64,000 nt of DNA from CAYNFP01 sp964396655 (lineage in GTDB: Bacteria; Bacillota_I; Bacilli_A; RF39; UBA660): positions 1-64,000 of the forward strand of contig CAYNFP010000006.1 in assembly GCA_964396655.1 (NCBI GenBank), read 5' to 3'. Numbering within the stretch: the stretch's first letter is position 1; every line of letters starts with the position of its first letter. Below, in pieces: positions 53,315 to 62,194 of the stretch. A program made the position numbers and the translations under genes. The notes beneath the pieces were generated by a model, which saw only the letters and a program-made list of their open reading frames with translations, was not told the DNA's origin and did no database searches.

Positions 53315-54343
53315 CTATTTGTTATTTAATGCACTCAATTCAGAAAGCAACTGTCTTTTTCTAACTAAATTTTTATCTTGAGTAGAAATTTGAATTATTT
53401 TCTCTTGAAAATTTAATGGTAAATCTTTTTTATTTATTTCAATTATATACCCACATATTGGGCAAAGATAAAAAAATGAATATTCTAATGTTTCTGGAGA
53501 TTGACAAGCAAAAATTTCTTCTTCTGATATACGAAATTTAGTTCCACATGGTAGACTTTCAGATGGCCTATTTAAAAATGTATTACTTGATTCACATTTT
53601 ATTGAAAAATCAAAAGGTAATTCATTATGGATTGATAAATATATTGCTTGTTTTTCTTTTTCAGTAAGAAAAAATTCATTACCTGATTTAATTCTATTTA
53701 ACACTAAAATTTCATAAACACTTTGAATAAATTCACTATTTTCTACGCCATTTTCGCTATCATTTGGGAAAGACTCTTTTGGTACTTTAAATGAACATTC
53801 ACCAAAATAAGTTGCAAAAGAAACTTTTTCTGTTCCAAGTGGTCCTGAAAAGAAAAATCCATTTTTAATATTATTTAAATCTTTACCCTTTAATCTAACA
53901 CCACTATGCCAAACTTTTCCATCATTAGAATACCTAAATATTCTGTAATATTCATCTATTATAGCTTTTTTTGCTTCTACATTTAATCTATTTGACTGAT
54001 TATCAATTCTATAATATACAAGTTCTAAAATTTTAGAAACACTTAATTTAGTTTGAATAGCCTCTGGAAGTTTTGAGTTGTTTTTTTCAAAACTGATTTT
54101 CATTTTTTGAAGTTTTTCCATTGTTGCCTTATCTTTTTTTAATTCTTCAAAATATTTAAATGCAGTTGAGTCTTCTAAATCATTATCTCCTAAAAGCATA
54201 TCTTCTATCATTAATATGATATTTTTAGGTATATTAAAATAATATTTTTTATAATATAAAAGTAATATAATATCTAAATTACTAACTAAATACGAATACC
54301 TTTTTATCAATTCTTTTTTTAACTCTTTTTCTTTTTTATTCAT
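53315..54343 (-). CDS. Unknown protein with cysteine-rich C-terminal part
   Basis: The 342-residue protein is helical and lysine-rich over its first half; the C-terminal part has cysteines at KCESS, LPCGTKF, FACQS and LCPICGYI, probably a zinc-binding treble-clef or ribbon. An AGGAGG ribosome site precedes the ATG. The gene is bracketed by 43-bp direct repeats and lies between a PBP gene and rpmG, which are probably neighbours without it. I recognise no family; acquisition by transfer is likely. Confidence 0.7.
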   Translation of the reverse strand: MNKKEKELKKELIKRYSYLVSNLDIILLLYYKKYYFNIPKNIILMIEDMLLGDNDLEDSTAFKYFEELKKDKATMEKLQKMKISFEKNNSKLPEAIQTKLSVSKILELVYYRIDNQSNRLNVEAKKAIIDEYYRIFRYSNDGKVWHSGVRLKGKDLNNIKNGFFFSGPLGTEKVSFATYFGECSFKVPKESFPNDSENGVENSEFIQSVYEILVLNRIKSGNEFFLTEKEKQAIYLSIHNELPFDFSIKCESSNTFLNRPSESLPCGTKFRISEEEIFACQSPETLEYSFFYLCPICGYIIEINKKDLPLNFQEKIIQISTQDKNLVRKRQLLSELSALNNK

Positions 54344-54389
54344 AAAAACCTCCTATATAATTAATACTTCATAAAATCAACAAATTAAA

Positions 54390-54488
54390 TCCTATTTTAC
54401 AATATCTAATATTAGTATGTCTATTTTTATGAGTCCTACATCATTTATATGAATACTTTAATTTTATTAATTCCAATCTCTTGATACA
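54390..54488 (-). pseudogene. Decayed fragment of nfo (endonuclease IV)
   Basis: About 100 bases match nfo positions 56965-57085 closely, with a 12-base deletion and scattered changes; shared pieces include AGTATGTCTAT/GTATGTCTAT, TCATTTATATGAATAC and TTTAATTTTATTAATTCC on the plus strand. In nfo this encodes the metal-binding region HINDS...HKDRH. Here the frame is broken by stops. It came from this or a related nfo gene 2.6 kb away. Confidence 0.75.
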
Positions 54489-54489
54489 A

Positions 54490-54532
54490 AGAGATTGTAA
54501 CATAGTTCTTTTTATTTTAAAAGTGTTTTTTT
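54490..54532. repeat. 43-bp direct repeat, copy 2
   Basis: The copy overlaps the stop of the PBP gene and differs from copy 1 by one base. Before the insertion the PBP stop and the rpmG promoter were presumably joined through one copy. Confidence 0.85.
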
Positions 54533-56516
54533 AATATGTATTATATTTATTAAAATAAAGATTTGTTACTTCTTTAGCTATTTTCCTATTAACTCTAGAC
54601 ATATAAGAAGTTTTTCTATCACTTACATTTGGAGAAAATACAACTACACTAACTTTTGGATTATCATAAGGAATATAAGCTCCAAAGGCTGAACTTGTTG
54701 TCTCTGTATCTATTACGCCATCTCTATTTGTATCAATAAAACTCTGCGCTGTACCTGTTTTACCAGCTGCTTTATATTTGGGATCTACATTACTTCTTCC
54801 TGTTCCTCCACTTTCCATTACCATTCTTAAACCTTCCTTTACTCTTTCCATATAAACATCATCTATTTGAACTTCATTTAAAACTTTGGTTTTATAATCA
54901 TTACCATCTATACTTTTTAAAAAATGAAGTGAATTTCTTATTCCAGAAGTAGCTAAAGTATTAATATACTGCATTAATTGCATTGGAGTGTATGTTTCAT
55001 ATTGCCCTATTGGATAATCTAATAACGCTCCTCCATTAGTGTCATTTCCTATATACCCAACAGTTTCATTAGGAATATCTATTCCAGTTTTAACTCCCAA
55101 ACCAAAAGAATTAAATACTTCTCTATATTTTTTAAATCCTTCTGTATCTAAATTTAATCCCGAATTATATTTGTATTTTCCATTACCTATTTTTATTGCT
55201 ATTAAAAATTGATAATAATTTGATGAATATTTTAAAGCAGTTAAATCATTTATTTTACCTAGTCTTTTCCATGAACATTTTTCTGGTGTATTTTTTACTT
55301 TAATACATCCATCTGTAACAGTAGTACCTATTTTAATTGCCCCATATTTATACCCAACTATATGAGATGCTCCTTTTACAATAGAGCCTGGAGTTAAAGC
55401 ATAATTAGTTAAATCTGTTAGATAATCAACTTTACTTTTATTTTTGTTATTTATTACTCCTATTGCAGAAGCAGCTAGTATTTCTCCAGTATTAGGATTA
55501 CTCATTATTACAAAACTTCTATTAAAATATTTTGTATTTGCTTCTTTTTTAGCAGAAACAACTTGTTTATAAATAATACTTTCTATGTCTTTTTGTAAAT
55601 TAATATCTATAGATAAAGTAATATCTGTTCCTTTTTTTAATTCTTGTGTTACTATTTTTTCTCCAGAAGCAGTTAATATATACTCTTCATCGTTACCTTT
55701 TAAATATTCTTCATATTCTTTTTCTAAATAACTAACTCCCACTAATTTATCTCTTCTATAACCTTTTTTTAAATAACTTTCTATATCTTCTTCAGGAATA
55801 CTTCCAATATTTCCTAAATATGCTCTAAAAACGCTTCCATAAGGATAAACTCTTTTATAATTAATACCTATTTCAAAACCATTTGATAAATATTCTTTTA
55901 TATTATTTGCTTCATTGCTATCAATGTTTTCTTTTATTATCTTTTTAGAATTTCTGTATCCTATATTCATTAAATAATAAATATAAGCAGTTTTTTTATC
56001 ATCTTCTGTTAAACTATTTATATCAGAATTTTTTATTAATTTTTTTAAATATTCTTCATACTCTATTTTATTTATTAATTTATTTTCATATTTTTGGGTT
56101 ATATTTTTATTAGCTATAGATTTTATCTTATTATAATTTAATAAATAATAATAATTTTTTAAGCTTTCTAAAGATACTTTTTCATATTCTAAATCTAAAA
56201 ATTTTGTTAATTTGGAAGCTAATTTAATCTCTGATAAATCAGATATTCCACTTTTTTTAGTATATGTAATTGTATAAACTTTTTCGTTATCTACTAATAC
56301 TTTCCCATTTCTATCAAGTATTCTTCCTCTAGAAGCATATTCGCTTACATATGTTTTATTTTGTCTTATACTAAGCTCCGCTACAAAACTATCATTATTA
56401 ATAAACATTAAATCAAATAATTTATATATAATAAAAGAAAATGATATTATAGTCATTATCAATATCAATTTAAACTTCTTTTTTATTTTATCATTTGAAA
56501 ATTCTGTCTTTTTCAT
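54531..56516 (-). CDS. Penicillin-binding protein 2-type transpeptidase (class B PBP)
   Basis: The 661-residue protein has an N-terminal membrane helix (about residues 14-36), a PBP dimerisation region (YVSEYASRGRILDRNGKVL, then a long helical insert) and the transpeptidase domain with SIVK (in TPGSIVKGAS), SSN and KTGT (in AAGKTGTAQ). It crosslinks peptidoglycan, probably in elongation. I start at the ATG at 56516, with TATACT 7 bases upstream and no ribosome site; the frame is open further up to 56612, but that would overlap the divergent gene. Confidence 0.95.
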   Translation of the reverse strand: MKKTEFSNDKIKKKFKLILIMTIISFSFIIYKLFDLMFINNDSFVAELSIRQNKTYVSEYASRGRILDRNGKVLVDNEKVYTITYTKKSGISDLSEIKLASKLTKFLDLEYEKVSLESLKNYYYLLNYNKIKSIANKNITQKYENKLINKIEYEEYLKKLIKNSDINSLTEDDKKTAYIYYLMNIGYRNSKKIIKENIDSNEANNIKEYLSNGFEIGINYKRVYPYGSVFRAYLGNIGSIPEEDIESYLKKGYRRDKLVGVSYLEKEYEEYLKGNDEEYILTASGEKIVTQELKKGTDITLSIDINLQKDIESIIYKQVVSAKKEANTKYFNRSFVIMSNPNTGEILAASAIGVINNKNKSKVDYLTDLTNYALTPGSIVKGASHIVGYKYGAIKIGTTVTDGCIKVKNTPEKCSWKRLGKINDLTALKYSSNYYQFLIAIKIGNGKYKYNSGLNLDTEGFKKYREVFNSFGLGVKTGIDIPNETVGYIGNDTNGGALLDYPIGQYETYTPMQLMQYINTLATSGIRNSLHFLKSIDGNDYKTKVLNEVQIDDVYMERVKEGLRMVMESGGTGRSNVDPKYKAAGKTGTAQSFIDTNRDGVIDTETTSSAFGAYIPYDNPKVSVVVFSPNVSDRKTSYMSRVNRKIAKEVTNLYFNKYNTY

Positions 56517-56570
56517 ATTTATTAGTATATCCATAATATTAAAAATCATAAAATATTTTAGGAGGAATTT

Positions 56571-56825
56571 ATGAATAACGAAATGATTAAAAAATATGCT
56601 TCTAATATTCAAAAAAAAGATATATTAGATTTTGCTCAAAAAGAAGGTATTAATATAACAGAGAGTGAATTAAATACTTTATATAATGTTATTAAAAATA
56701 ATGCAGATGATTTATTAAGTGAAGATTTTTATAGTTATATTAAAAAATATAAAGAAAAATTTAGCCCTTCTTTATATTCAAAGATAATTGAAAAGTATGA
56801 AAAATATAAAGGATTTATAAACTAG
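56571..56825 (+). CDS. DUF2624-like small protein
   Basis: The 84-residue helical protein reads like the DUF2624/YqfT proteins encoded next to nfo in Bacillus (KKDILDFAQKEGINITESE, then an amphipathic helix and EKFSPSLYSKIIEKYEKY). A perfect AGGAGG ribosome site precedes the ATG. It diverges from the PBP gene and overlaps the 3' end of nfo by 11 bases in convergent orientation. Function unknown; the family call is tentative. Confidence 0.7.
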   Translation: MNNEMIKKYASNIQKKDILDFAQKEGINITESELNTLYNVIKNNADDLLSEDFYSYIKKYKEKFSPSLYSKIIEKYEKYKGFIN

Positions 56826-57687
56826 ATATAAAATCTTTAAATTCTTTATTTTTTATTGAATCAATTTCATATTTATAAGATGAAACTCCATTAACAGATG
56901 GGGTTTCTAATATTTTAGGAACATCCATTAATTTAGAATTATATAATACATTTATTAGTACATCGAAACCTATTTTTCCATATCCTATATTTGTATGTCT
57001 ATCTTTGTGAGTTCCAATATCATTTAAACTATCATTTATATGAATACATTTAATTTTATTAATTCCTATTTCTTTATCAAATAGATCTAAAAATTCAGCA
57101 AAATTATTTAAATTGATTCCAGAATCATTCATATGGCAGGTATCTAAACATATACCAATTTTTTCTTTGCAATCTATATTATTTAATATGTATTTTAATT
57201 CATCTATATTTTTACCTATTTCAGAACCTTTACCACTCATGAATTCCAATATTAATGTAAAATTTTCTACATCTTTCATTATTTTATTAATTCCATATAT
57301 CAAGTTATTTAACGCATCTTCTAAACTTAAATCAGTAGCACTTCCCGGATGAAATATTAAGTTATTAATTCCTAATTGTTTGCATCTCTCTATTTCTTTT
57401 CTCATAAAACTAATATAAAAATTATATTTTCTTTCATCTTTATTATTAGCTAAATTTATTATAAATGGAGCATGAACCATAACACAATTAGAATCAATAT
57501 TATTTTCTTTCATTAATTTGTGAGCTTCATTAGTTAATTCATCATTTATTAAAAATCTTTCAGTACTTTGATTATTACCTGTATATATCATATATGTATT
57601 TGCATTATTAGATATTGCTTCTTCTACACTGCCTAATAATTGACTTTCATTATTAAAACGCACTTGAGAACCTATTATTATACTCAT
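56815..57687 (-). CDS. nfo: Deoxyribonuclease IV (AP endonuclease Nfo)
   Basis: The 290-residue enzyme carries the metal ligands of the endonuclease IV family: VHAPFIINLA, IFHPGS, ILEFMSG, CLDTCHMNDSG, IHINDS, HKDRHTNIG and ILETP, in order. It cuts abasic sites in base excision repair. The ATG at 57687 follows GAGGTG; a GTG three codons earlier overlaps that site. A decayed copy of part of it lies at 54390-54488. Confidence 0.97.
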   Translation of the reverse strand: MSIIIGSQVRFNNESQLLGSVEEAISNNANTYMIYTGNNQSTERFLINDELTNEAHKLMKENNIDSNCVMVHAPFIINLANNKDERKYNFYISFMRKEIERCKQLGINNLIFHPGSATDLSLEDALNNLIYGINKIMKDVENFTLILEFMSGKGSEIGKNIDELKYILNNIDCKEKIGICLDTCHMNDSGINLNNFAEFLDLFDKEIGINKIKCIHINDSLNDIGTHKDRHTNIGYGKIGFDVLINVLYNSKLMDVPKILETPSVNGVSSYKYEIDSIKNKEFKDFISSL

Positions 57688-57726
57688 TTTTGCCACCTCT
57701 ATTTTATTATAAATTAATGCATTAAA

Positions 57727-57751
57727 AAAAGCAATTTTATAAATTACTTTT
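57727..57751 (-). terminator. Terminator of the pilin gene
   Basis: Arms AAAAGCAATTT/AAATTACTTTT pair with one wobble, with loop TAT, and are followed by T on the minus strand. Confidence 0.7.
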
Positions 57752-57763
57752 AATTTTTATTTA

Positions 57764-58213
57764 TTAGTCACATGAAGTAACTGCTTCATAAGGATCGTCA
57801 ATTACGCCTATATCACTAACTGTAATTTCTGCTGAAGTTGGAATTGTAACACTATAATCTTTATTAGAAACAGCAAAATAAGTTATTTTTCCGCCACTTA
57901 CAAGTATATTATAAGATATTTTCTTTGTCCCCTCCAAACTTACTGTATCAGATCCAATCTCAGAAGTTGATGCATCAGTATACACATAGCAAAATTGAGT
58001 CAACGGAGTATCATTAGTAGGATCAATTTGATTAGAAATAATTTGTTGTTCAGCTGCTTTGAAAAGTGATTGAGCTTGAGTTACAAATGCATTCTCCTTT
58101 GAACTTGTAAATAAATCTAAAACTGCTGGTACTGCTATAACTATTAATATTGCAAGTATAGCTATAACTGCTAATAATTCTATTAATGTGAAACCTTTCT
58201 TATTAATTTTCAT
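57764..58213 (-). CDS. Type IV pilin-like protein (possible major pilin)
   Basis: The 149-residue protein begins MKINKKGFTLIELLAVIAIL, a textbook prepilin signal (cleavage after the glycine, Glu5 present), followed by the assembly helix to about residue 33. The head has a cysteine near residue 92 (FCYVY) and one at the end (TSCD), which could form the D-region disulfide. It is a single gene between pnp and nfo, away from the three-gene pilin operon at 25.7-29 kb. Confidence 0.9.
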   Translation of the reverse strand: MKINKKGFTLIELLAVIAILAILIVIAVPAVLDLFTSSKENAFVTQAQSLFKAAEQQIISNQIDPTNDTPLTQFCYVYTDASTSEIGSDTVSLEGTKKISYNILVSGGKITYFAVSNKDYSVTIPTSAEITVSDIGVIDDPYEAVTSCD

Positions 58214-58255
58214 TATAATCTTTCCTTTCCATATTATTCTTATAATTAAATTATA

Positions 58256-58285
58256 AACCAGTTAACCTTCATAGTCAACTGGTTT
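58256..58285 (-). terminator. Hairpin after pnp
   Basis: AAACCAGTT pairs with AACTGGTTT, 9 bases after the pnp stop. The T run is weak on the minus strand. Confidence 0.6.
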
Positions 58286-58294
58286 AATATTTTT

Positions 58295-60472
58295 TTAATT
58301 ATTTTCTTTATTGTTTCCTTTATTATTTTCTTTAATTTCCGGTTTAGGAAGTACTTCTTTTCTTGATAAATTTAATTTTCCTCTTTTGTCGTATCCTGTA
58401 GCTTTTACAACTATTTGATCACCAACACTTACTATATCACTTGGTTTTTCAACTCTTTTATTATCAAGTTGTGATACATGAACTAAACCTTCACATCCGG
58501 GCCATAATTCAACAAAGCAACCAAAATCTTCAACTTTTACTACTTTTCCAGTATAAACTTTTCCAATTTCTACTTCTTTTACTATTTCTTCAATCATAGC
58601 CATTGCTTTATCAAGAATAGCATAATCTGTGTGATATGCAACTACTCTACCATCATCTTCAATATCAATTTTAATAGCATTTTTATCACTAACTATTTTT
58701 ACATTAGAAGATTCCAATATAATTTTTGTAATCATTTCTCCACCACGACCAATAACGTCTTTAATCTTTTCAGGATTAATTTGCATCATTCTGATTTTTG
58801 GAGCATATTCACTTAATGCTGTTCTAGGAGTCTCAATAACACCTGCCATTACATCAAGTATTTGATATCTTGCTTTTTTAGCTTCAGCTAAAGCTTCTTT
58901 AAGAATTTGCTCAGTAACTCCTTCTATTTTAATATCCATTTGTAAAGCTGTGATACCTTCTCTTGTACCCGCAACTTTAAAATCCATATCTCCCATATGA
59001 TCTTCAAGACCTTGAATATCTGTTAAAATAGTATAATTATTATAAGAATTATTTTCTGTAATAAGTCCCATTGCAATACCTGCTACTGGAGCTTTTAATG
59101 GAACACCAGCTGCCATAAGAGACATACAACCTGCACATATACTTGCTTGTGAAGAAGAACCATTACTTTCTAATACTTCACTAACTACACGTACTGTATA
59201 AGGAAACTCTTCTTCAGTAGGCATTACTTGTAATAATGCACGTTCTGCTAAAGAACCATGTCCAATCTCTCTTCTACCAGGAGCTCCATATCTTCCTGTC
59301 TCTCCAACTGAAAAGGCTGGGAAATTATAATGAAACATAAATCTCTTTGTATCTTCAATTCCTAATCCATCAAGTATTTGATGTTCTCCCAAAGCTCCTA
59401 ATGTTGTAATTGCCAAAGCTTGAGTTTGTCCACGAGTAAATAATGCACTACCATGAGTTCTAGGTAATAAATCAACATCTCCACTAAGTTGTCTTATTTC
59501 ATCAAATGCTCTTCCATCTGGTCTAATATGTTCTTCAGTAATAAGTCTTCTAACTTCATTTGCTTCAAGATTATCTAATACTTTTTTAACATCTTTTAAT
59601 TCTTCAGCTAAATTTTCTGAATCTTTATGATTTTCATCATAATATTTTAAAGTATTTGCTTTAACTTCATCTATTCTTGCGTATTTTTCTAATTTATCTT
59701 TAATTTGAATAGCTTCAATCATATCTTCTTTAGCTTTATCTGTTATTTCTTTTTCTATAGATTCAGGAACTTCTTTTAATACAACTTCTATTTTATCTTC
59801 GCCAATTTCATTAATTATGTCTTCTTGAATTGCACATAATTCTTTAATATGTTCATGTCCAAACATAAGTGCTTCTAACATTTCTTCTTCACTTACTTCT
59901 TTGCTTCCTGATTCAACCATATTAATTGCATCTTTAGTACCTGCTACTGTTAAATTAATTGTACTCTTTTCCATTTGTTCAGCACCAGGATTAATAATAA
60001 GTTCTCCATCTATTTTACCTACAGTTACTCCTGCAACTGGTCCATTAAATGGAATATTTGATATTGATAGTGCTAATGATGTACCAAATAATGCAGTCAT
60101 TTCAGGACTACAATCATTATCAACACTTAAAACTGTATTAACTACTTGTACTTCATTTCTGAAGTTTTCATTAAACATTGGTCTAATAGGCCTATCAATA
60201 ACTCTACCTGTTAATGTAGCATTATCAGTTGGTCTTCCTTCTCTTTTAATAAATCCCCCAGGAATTTTACCAACCGAATAAAACTTTTCCTGGTAATTTA
60301 TTGTTAACGGGAAAAAGTCTGCAGTACTAATGTTTTTACTCATTACTGCTGTACTTAATATAACAGTATCATCATATCTAACTAATACTGCTCCATTTGT
60401 TTGTTTAGCAAGCTCTCCATTTTCTACTACTAATTTCCTACCTAAGAATTCATATTCGAATACTCTTTTCAT
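58295..60472 (-). CDS. pnp: Polyribonucleotide nucleotidyltransferase (PNPase)
   Basis: The 725-residue phosphorolytic 3'-5' exoribonuclease has two RNase PH domains (the second with TRGQTQALA and MGDMDFKVAGTREGITALQMDIK in pieces), a KH domain (IGRGGEMITKI) and an S1 domain (GKVVKVEDFGCFVELWPGCEGLVHVSQL), ending in an asparagine- and lysine-rich tail. It works in mRNA decay. It follows rpsO across a terminator-like hairpin. Confidence 0.98.
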   Translation of the reverse strand: MKRVFEYEFLGRKLVVENGELAKQTNGAVLVRYDDTVILSTAVMSKNISTADFFPLTINYQEKFYSVGKIPGGFIKREGRPTDNATLTGRVIDRPIRPMFNENFRNEVQVVNTVLSVDNDCSPEMTALFGTSLALSISNIPFNGPVAGVTVGKIDGELIINPGAEQMEKSTINLTVAGTKDAINMVESGSKEVSEEEMLEALMFGHEHIKELCAIQEDIINEIGEDKIEVVLKEVPESIEKEITDKAKEDMIEAIQIKDKLEKYARIDEVKANTLKYYDENHKDSENLAEELKDVKKVLDNLEANEVRRLITEEHIRPDGRAFDEIRQLSGDVDLLPRTHGSALFTRGQTQALAITTLGALGEHQILDGLGIEDTKRFMFHYNFPAFSVGETGRYGAPGRREIGHGSLAERALLQVMPTEEEFPYTVRVVSEVLESNGSSSQASICAGCMSLMAAGVPLKAPVAGIAMGLITENNSYNNYTILTDIQGLEDHMGDMDFKVAGTREGITALQMDIKIEGVTEQILKEALAEAKKARYQILDVMAGVIETPRTALSEYAPKIRMMQINPEKIKDVIGRGGEMITKIILESSNVKIVSDKNAIKIDIEDDGRVVAYHTDYAILDKAMAMIEEIVKEVEIGKVYTGKVVKVEDFGCFVELWPGCEGLVHVSQLDNKRVEKPSDIVSVGDQIVVKATGYDKRGKLNLSRKEVLPKPEIKENNKGNNKENN

Positions 60473-60486
60473 CTTTCTTCTCCTCC

Positions 60487-60515
60487 AAAAAAAATGGCAC
60501 TCAAAATTAAGTGCC
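60487..60515 (-). terminator. Terminator/attenuator between rpsO and pnp
   Basis: A perfect GGCACT/AGTGCC stem (60496-60501 and 60510-60515) is followed on the minus strand by eight T that end right at the pnp ribosome site. Some read-through is needed for pnp unless it has its own promoter. Confidence 0.85.
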
Positions 60516-60521
60516 TACTTT

Positions 60522-60791
60522 TTACTTTCTAATATTTAATTTCTTTATAATTTCTTTATATCTTTTAACATCTTCACGTTTAAGATAATCTAGTAAACTT
60601 CTTCTTTTTCCAACTTTTTTTAATAAACCTAACTTAGAATGAAAATCATGTTTATGTTTTATTAAGTGTTCTGTTAATTCATTGATTTCTGTTGTAAGAA
60701 TAGCTACTTGTACTTCAACTGATCCAGTATCATTAGTATTTTTACCATACTCTTTAATAATACTAGCTTTTTTAGTTTTGTCTAAAGCCAT
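60522..60791 (-). CDS. rpsO: 30S ribosomal protein S15
   Basis: The 89-residue protein is standard S15: MALDKTKKASIIKEYG, DTGSVEVQVAILT, HSKLGLLKKVGKRRSLLDYL. It binds 16S rRNA early in 30S assembly and often controls its own mRNA. The ATG at 60791 has GGAGG 9 bases upstream; the frame is open to 60812 but that extension covers the ribosome site. Confidence 0.98.
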   Translation of the reverse strand: MALDKTKKASIIKEYGKNTNDTGSVEVQVAILTTEINELTEHLIKHKHDFHSKLGLLKKVGKRRSLLDYLKREDVKRYKEIIKKLNIRK

Positions 60792-60819
60792 AATAAATTT
60801 CCTCCATTTCATTTTAAAC

Positions 60820-60872
60820 GGTTAATTCTCAGTAAAAGTCCGGAGGGAGCTTAAACCAAGAAAAAACTTACT
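60820..60872 (-). promoter_or_regulatory. Candidate S15 autoregulatory leader
   Basis: In the roughly 80-base rpsO leader, two interleaved helices can be drawn on the minus strand: AGTAAGT (60866-60872) with ACTTTTACT (60831-60839), and GGTTTAA (60851-60857) with TTAACC (60820-60825). The order is that of a pseudoknot, as used by S15 in E. coli. Helices are short with bulges, so this is tentative. Confidence 0.35.
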
Positions 60873-60877
60873 TACTA

Positions 60878-60906
60878 AATATACTATATCTTATTACTAA
60901 AATCAA
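60878..60906 (-). promoter_or_regulatory. rpsO promoter
   Basis: TTGATT (60901-60906), 17 bases and TATATT (60878-60883) on the minus strand. Confidence 0.75.
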
Positions 60907-60916
60907 GCATTTTTTA

Positions 60917-62191
60917 CTATTTTGAATTTACTTTTAGTATTGAATAGTTATTAAAATCTATTGAATCTAATACTTTCTTCATTTCTATATAACTCATATT
61001 CTCTAATATTTGATATGAGTTTTTTAGAATTTTATTAGCTTTTATTATATTTCCAGTTATTAAATATTCTATATCTTCTATATTTTCAAAATTTAGAATT
61101 AGATTATTTAAAAACATTTTCTTTTTTCTTTCAAAAGTTTTAACTTCAATTTTAGGATTCTTTAAATCTTTTTCTAATTCTGTAATTAATAAATCAGGAT
61201 TATTAGTAATCATACTTACATTCATTAAATAATTATTTTCAGATCCCACAATTGAATAATCCATATTTATAATTAAACCACTCTCTTTATATTTATCATA
61301 TATATCTGATGTGTTACTAAATAATGAAGAAAAAATATAATTTAAATAAAATTTTTTTAATATTTTATCTTTAATTGGAATATCTTTTTTAGAAATTTTA
61401 AGTGTATATATTACTTTAGGTGTACTTATATTCTCATCTATTTCCATATAAGGAATCAAAACTTTTTTAGGTTCATTAATTTTATTATATGCAATCCTTT
61501 TATCAAAACTTTTTTTTATATTTTTCATATAATCTTTTATAGAGTTTATTACTTCTTCTTTATTAAAATTACCCGTTACTACGATAAAAGTATTTTCTGT
61601 TCTGTAAAATAAATTATAAATATTATTGAGTTCTTTAGCTGTTATTTTATTTATTTCTTCTTCTGTTCCTACCAATATATCATTTAAATAAGAATTTTTA
61701 AGGACATTTTTCATTGCCTGCCTATTAATTCTAAAATTAGGATTATCTATATACATTTTATATTCTTCTGTTATAATACCTTTTTCTTTTTTAACATTTT
61801 GATCATTTATTTTTGTATTATAAAATAAGTCTAATAATAATTTCAAAGATTCAATTATGTTATTACTTCCAAAAAAATTATAATTTGTTACTTCAAAAGA
61901 AGTATATGCATTAGCATATATTCCTAATTCATTGATTCTTCTTTCAAGTTTTTTTCTACCTGTAAAATTCATTACTTTATGTTCTAGAAAGTGTGCAGTA
62001 CCTGGAATAATCTTTTTATAAGTTTTTCCGCCATTAATAGAATATTCTTTTGTTCCTCCACCATATTTAACACTTATTGTAATATAAAAATTTTTTGTTT
62101 TATCTGTAGGATATAAATATACTTCTACTCCATTATCTAGTTTTTCCTTATAAATACATTCATTTATTTTGTCATATATTATTTTTTTCAT
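60917..62191 (-). CDS. ymfH: M16 family peptidase, YmfH-like
   Basis: The 424-residue protein is an M16 (insulinase-like) protease subunit with the inverted zinc motif HFLEH (in GTAHFLEHKVM) and a downstream glutamate in IITEEYKMY, so it is likely catalytic. Bacillus YmfH is annotated as associated with EF-P 5-aminopentanol modification, though its task is unclear. It starts 3 bases after ymfF and forms the usual active/inactive M16 pair. Confidence 0.92.
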   Translation of the reverse strand: MKKIIYDKINECIYKEKLDNGVEVYLYPTDKTKNFYITISVKYGGGTKEYSINGGKTYKKIIPGTAHFLEHKVMNFTGRKKLERRINELGIYANAYTSFEVTNYNFFGSNNIIESLKLLLDLFYNTKINDQNVKKEKGIITEEYKMYIDNPNFRINRQAMKNVLKNSYLNDILVGTEEEINKITAKELNNIYNLFYRTENTFIVVTGNFNKEEVINSIKDYMKNIKKSFDKRIAYNKINEPKKVLIPYMEIDENISTPKVIYTLKISKKDIPIKDKILKKFYLNYIFSSLFSNTSDIYDKYKESGLIINMDYSIVGSENNYLMNVSMITNNPDLLITELEKDLKNPKIEVKTFERKKKMFLNNLILNFENIEDIEYLITGNIIKANKILKNSYQILENMSYIEMKKVLDSIDFNNYSILKVNSK

Positions 62192-62194
62192 ATA

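Noticed and set aside
53272..54532. Insertion sequence
   Set aside because: The bracketed gene has no transposase motifs, and the repeats are direct, not inverted; no terminal inverted repeats were seen.
59901..60281. Plus-strand 126-residue frame inside pnp
   Set aside because: Antisense shadow in the conserved RNase PH coding region.
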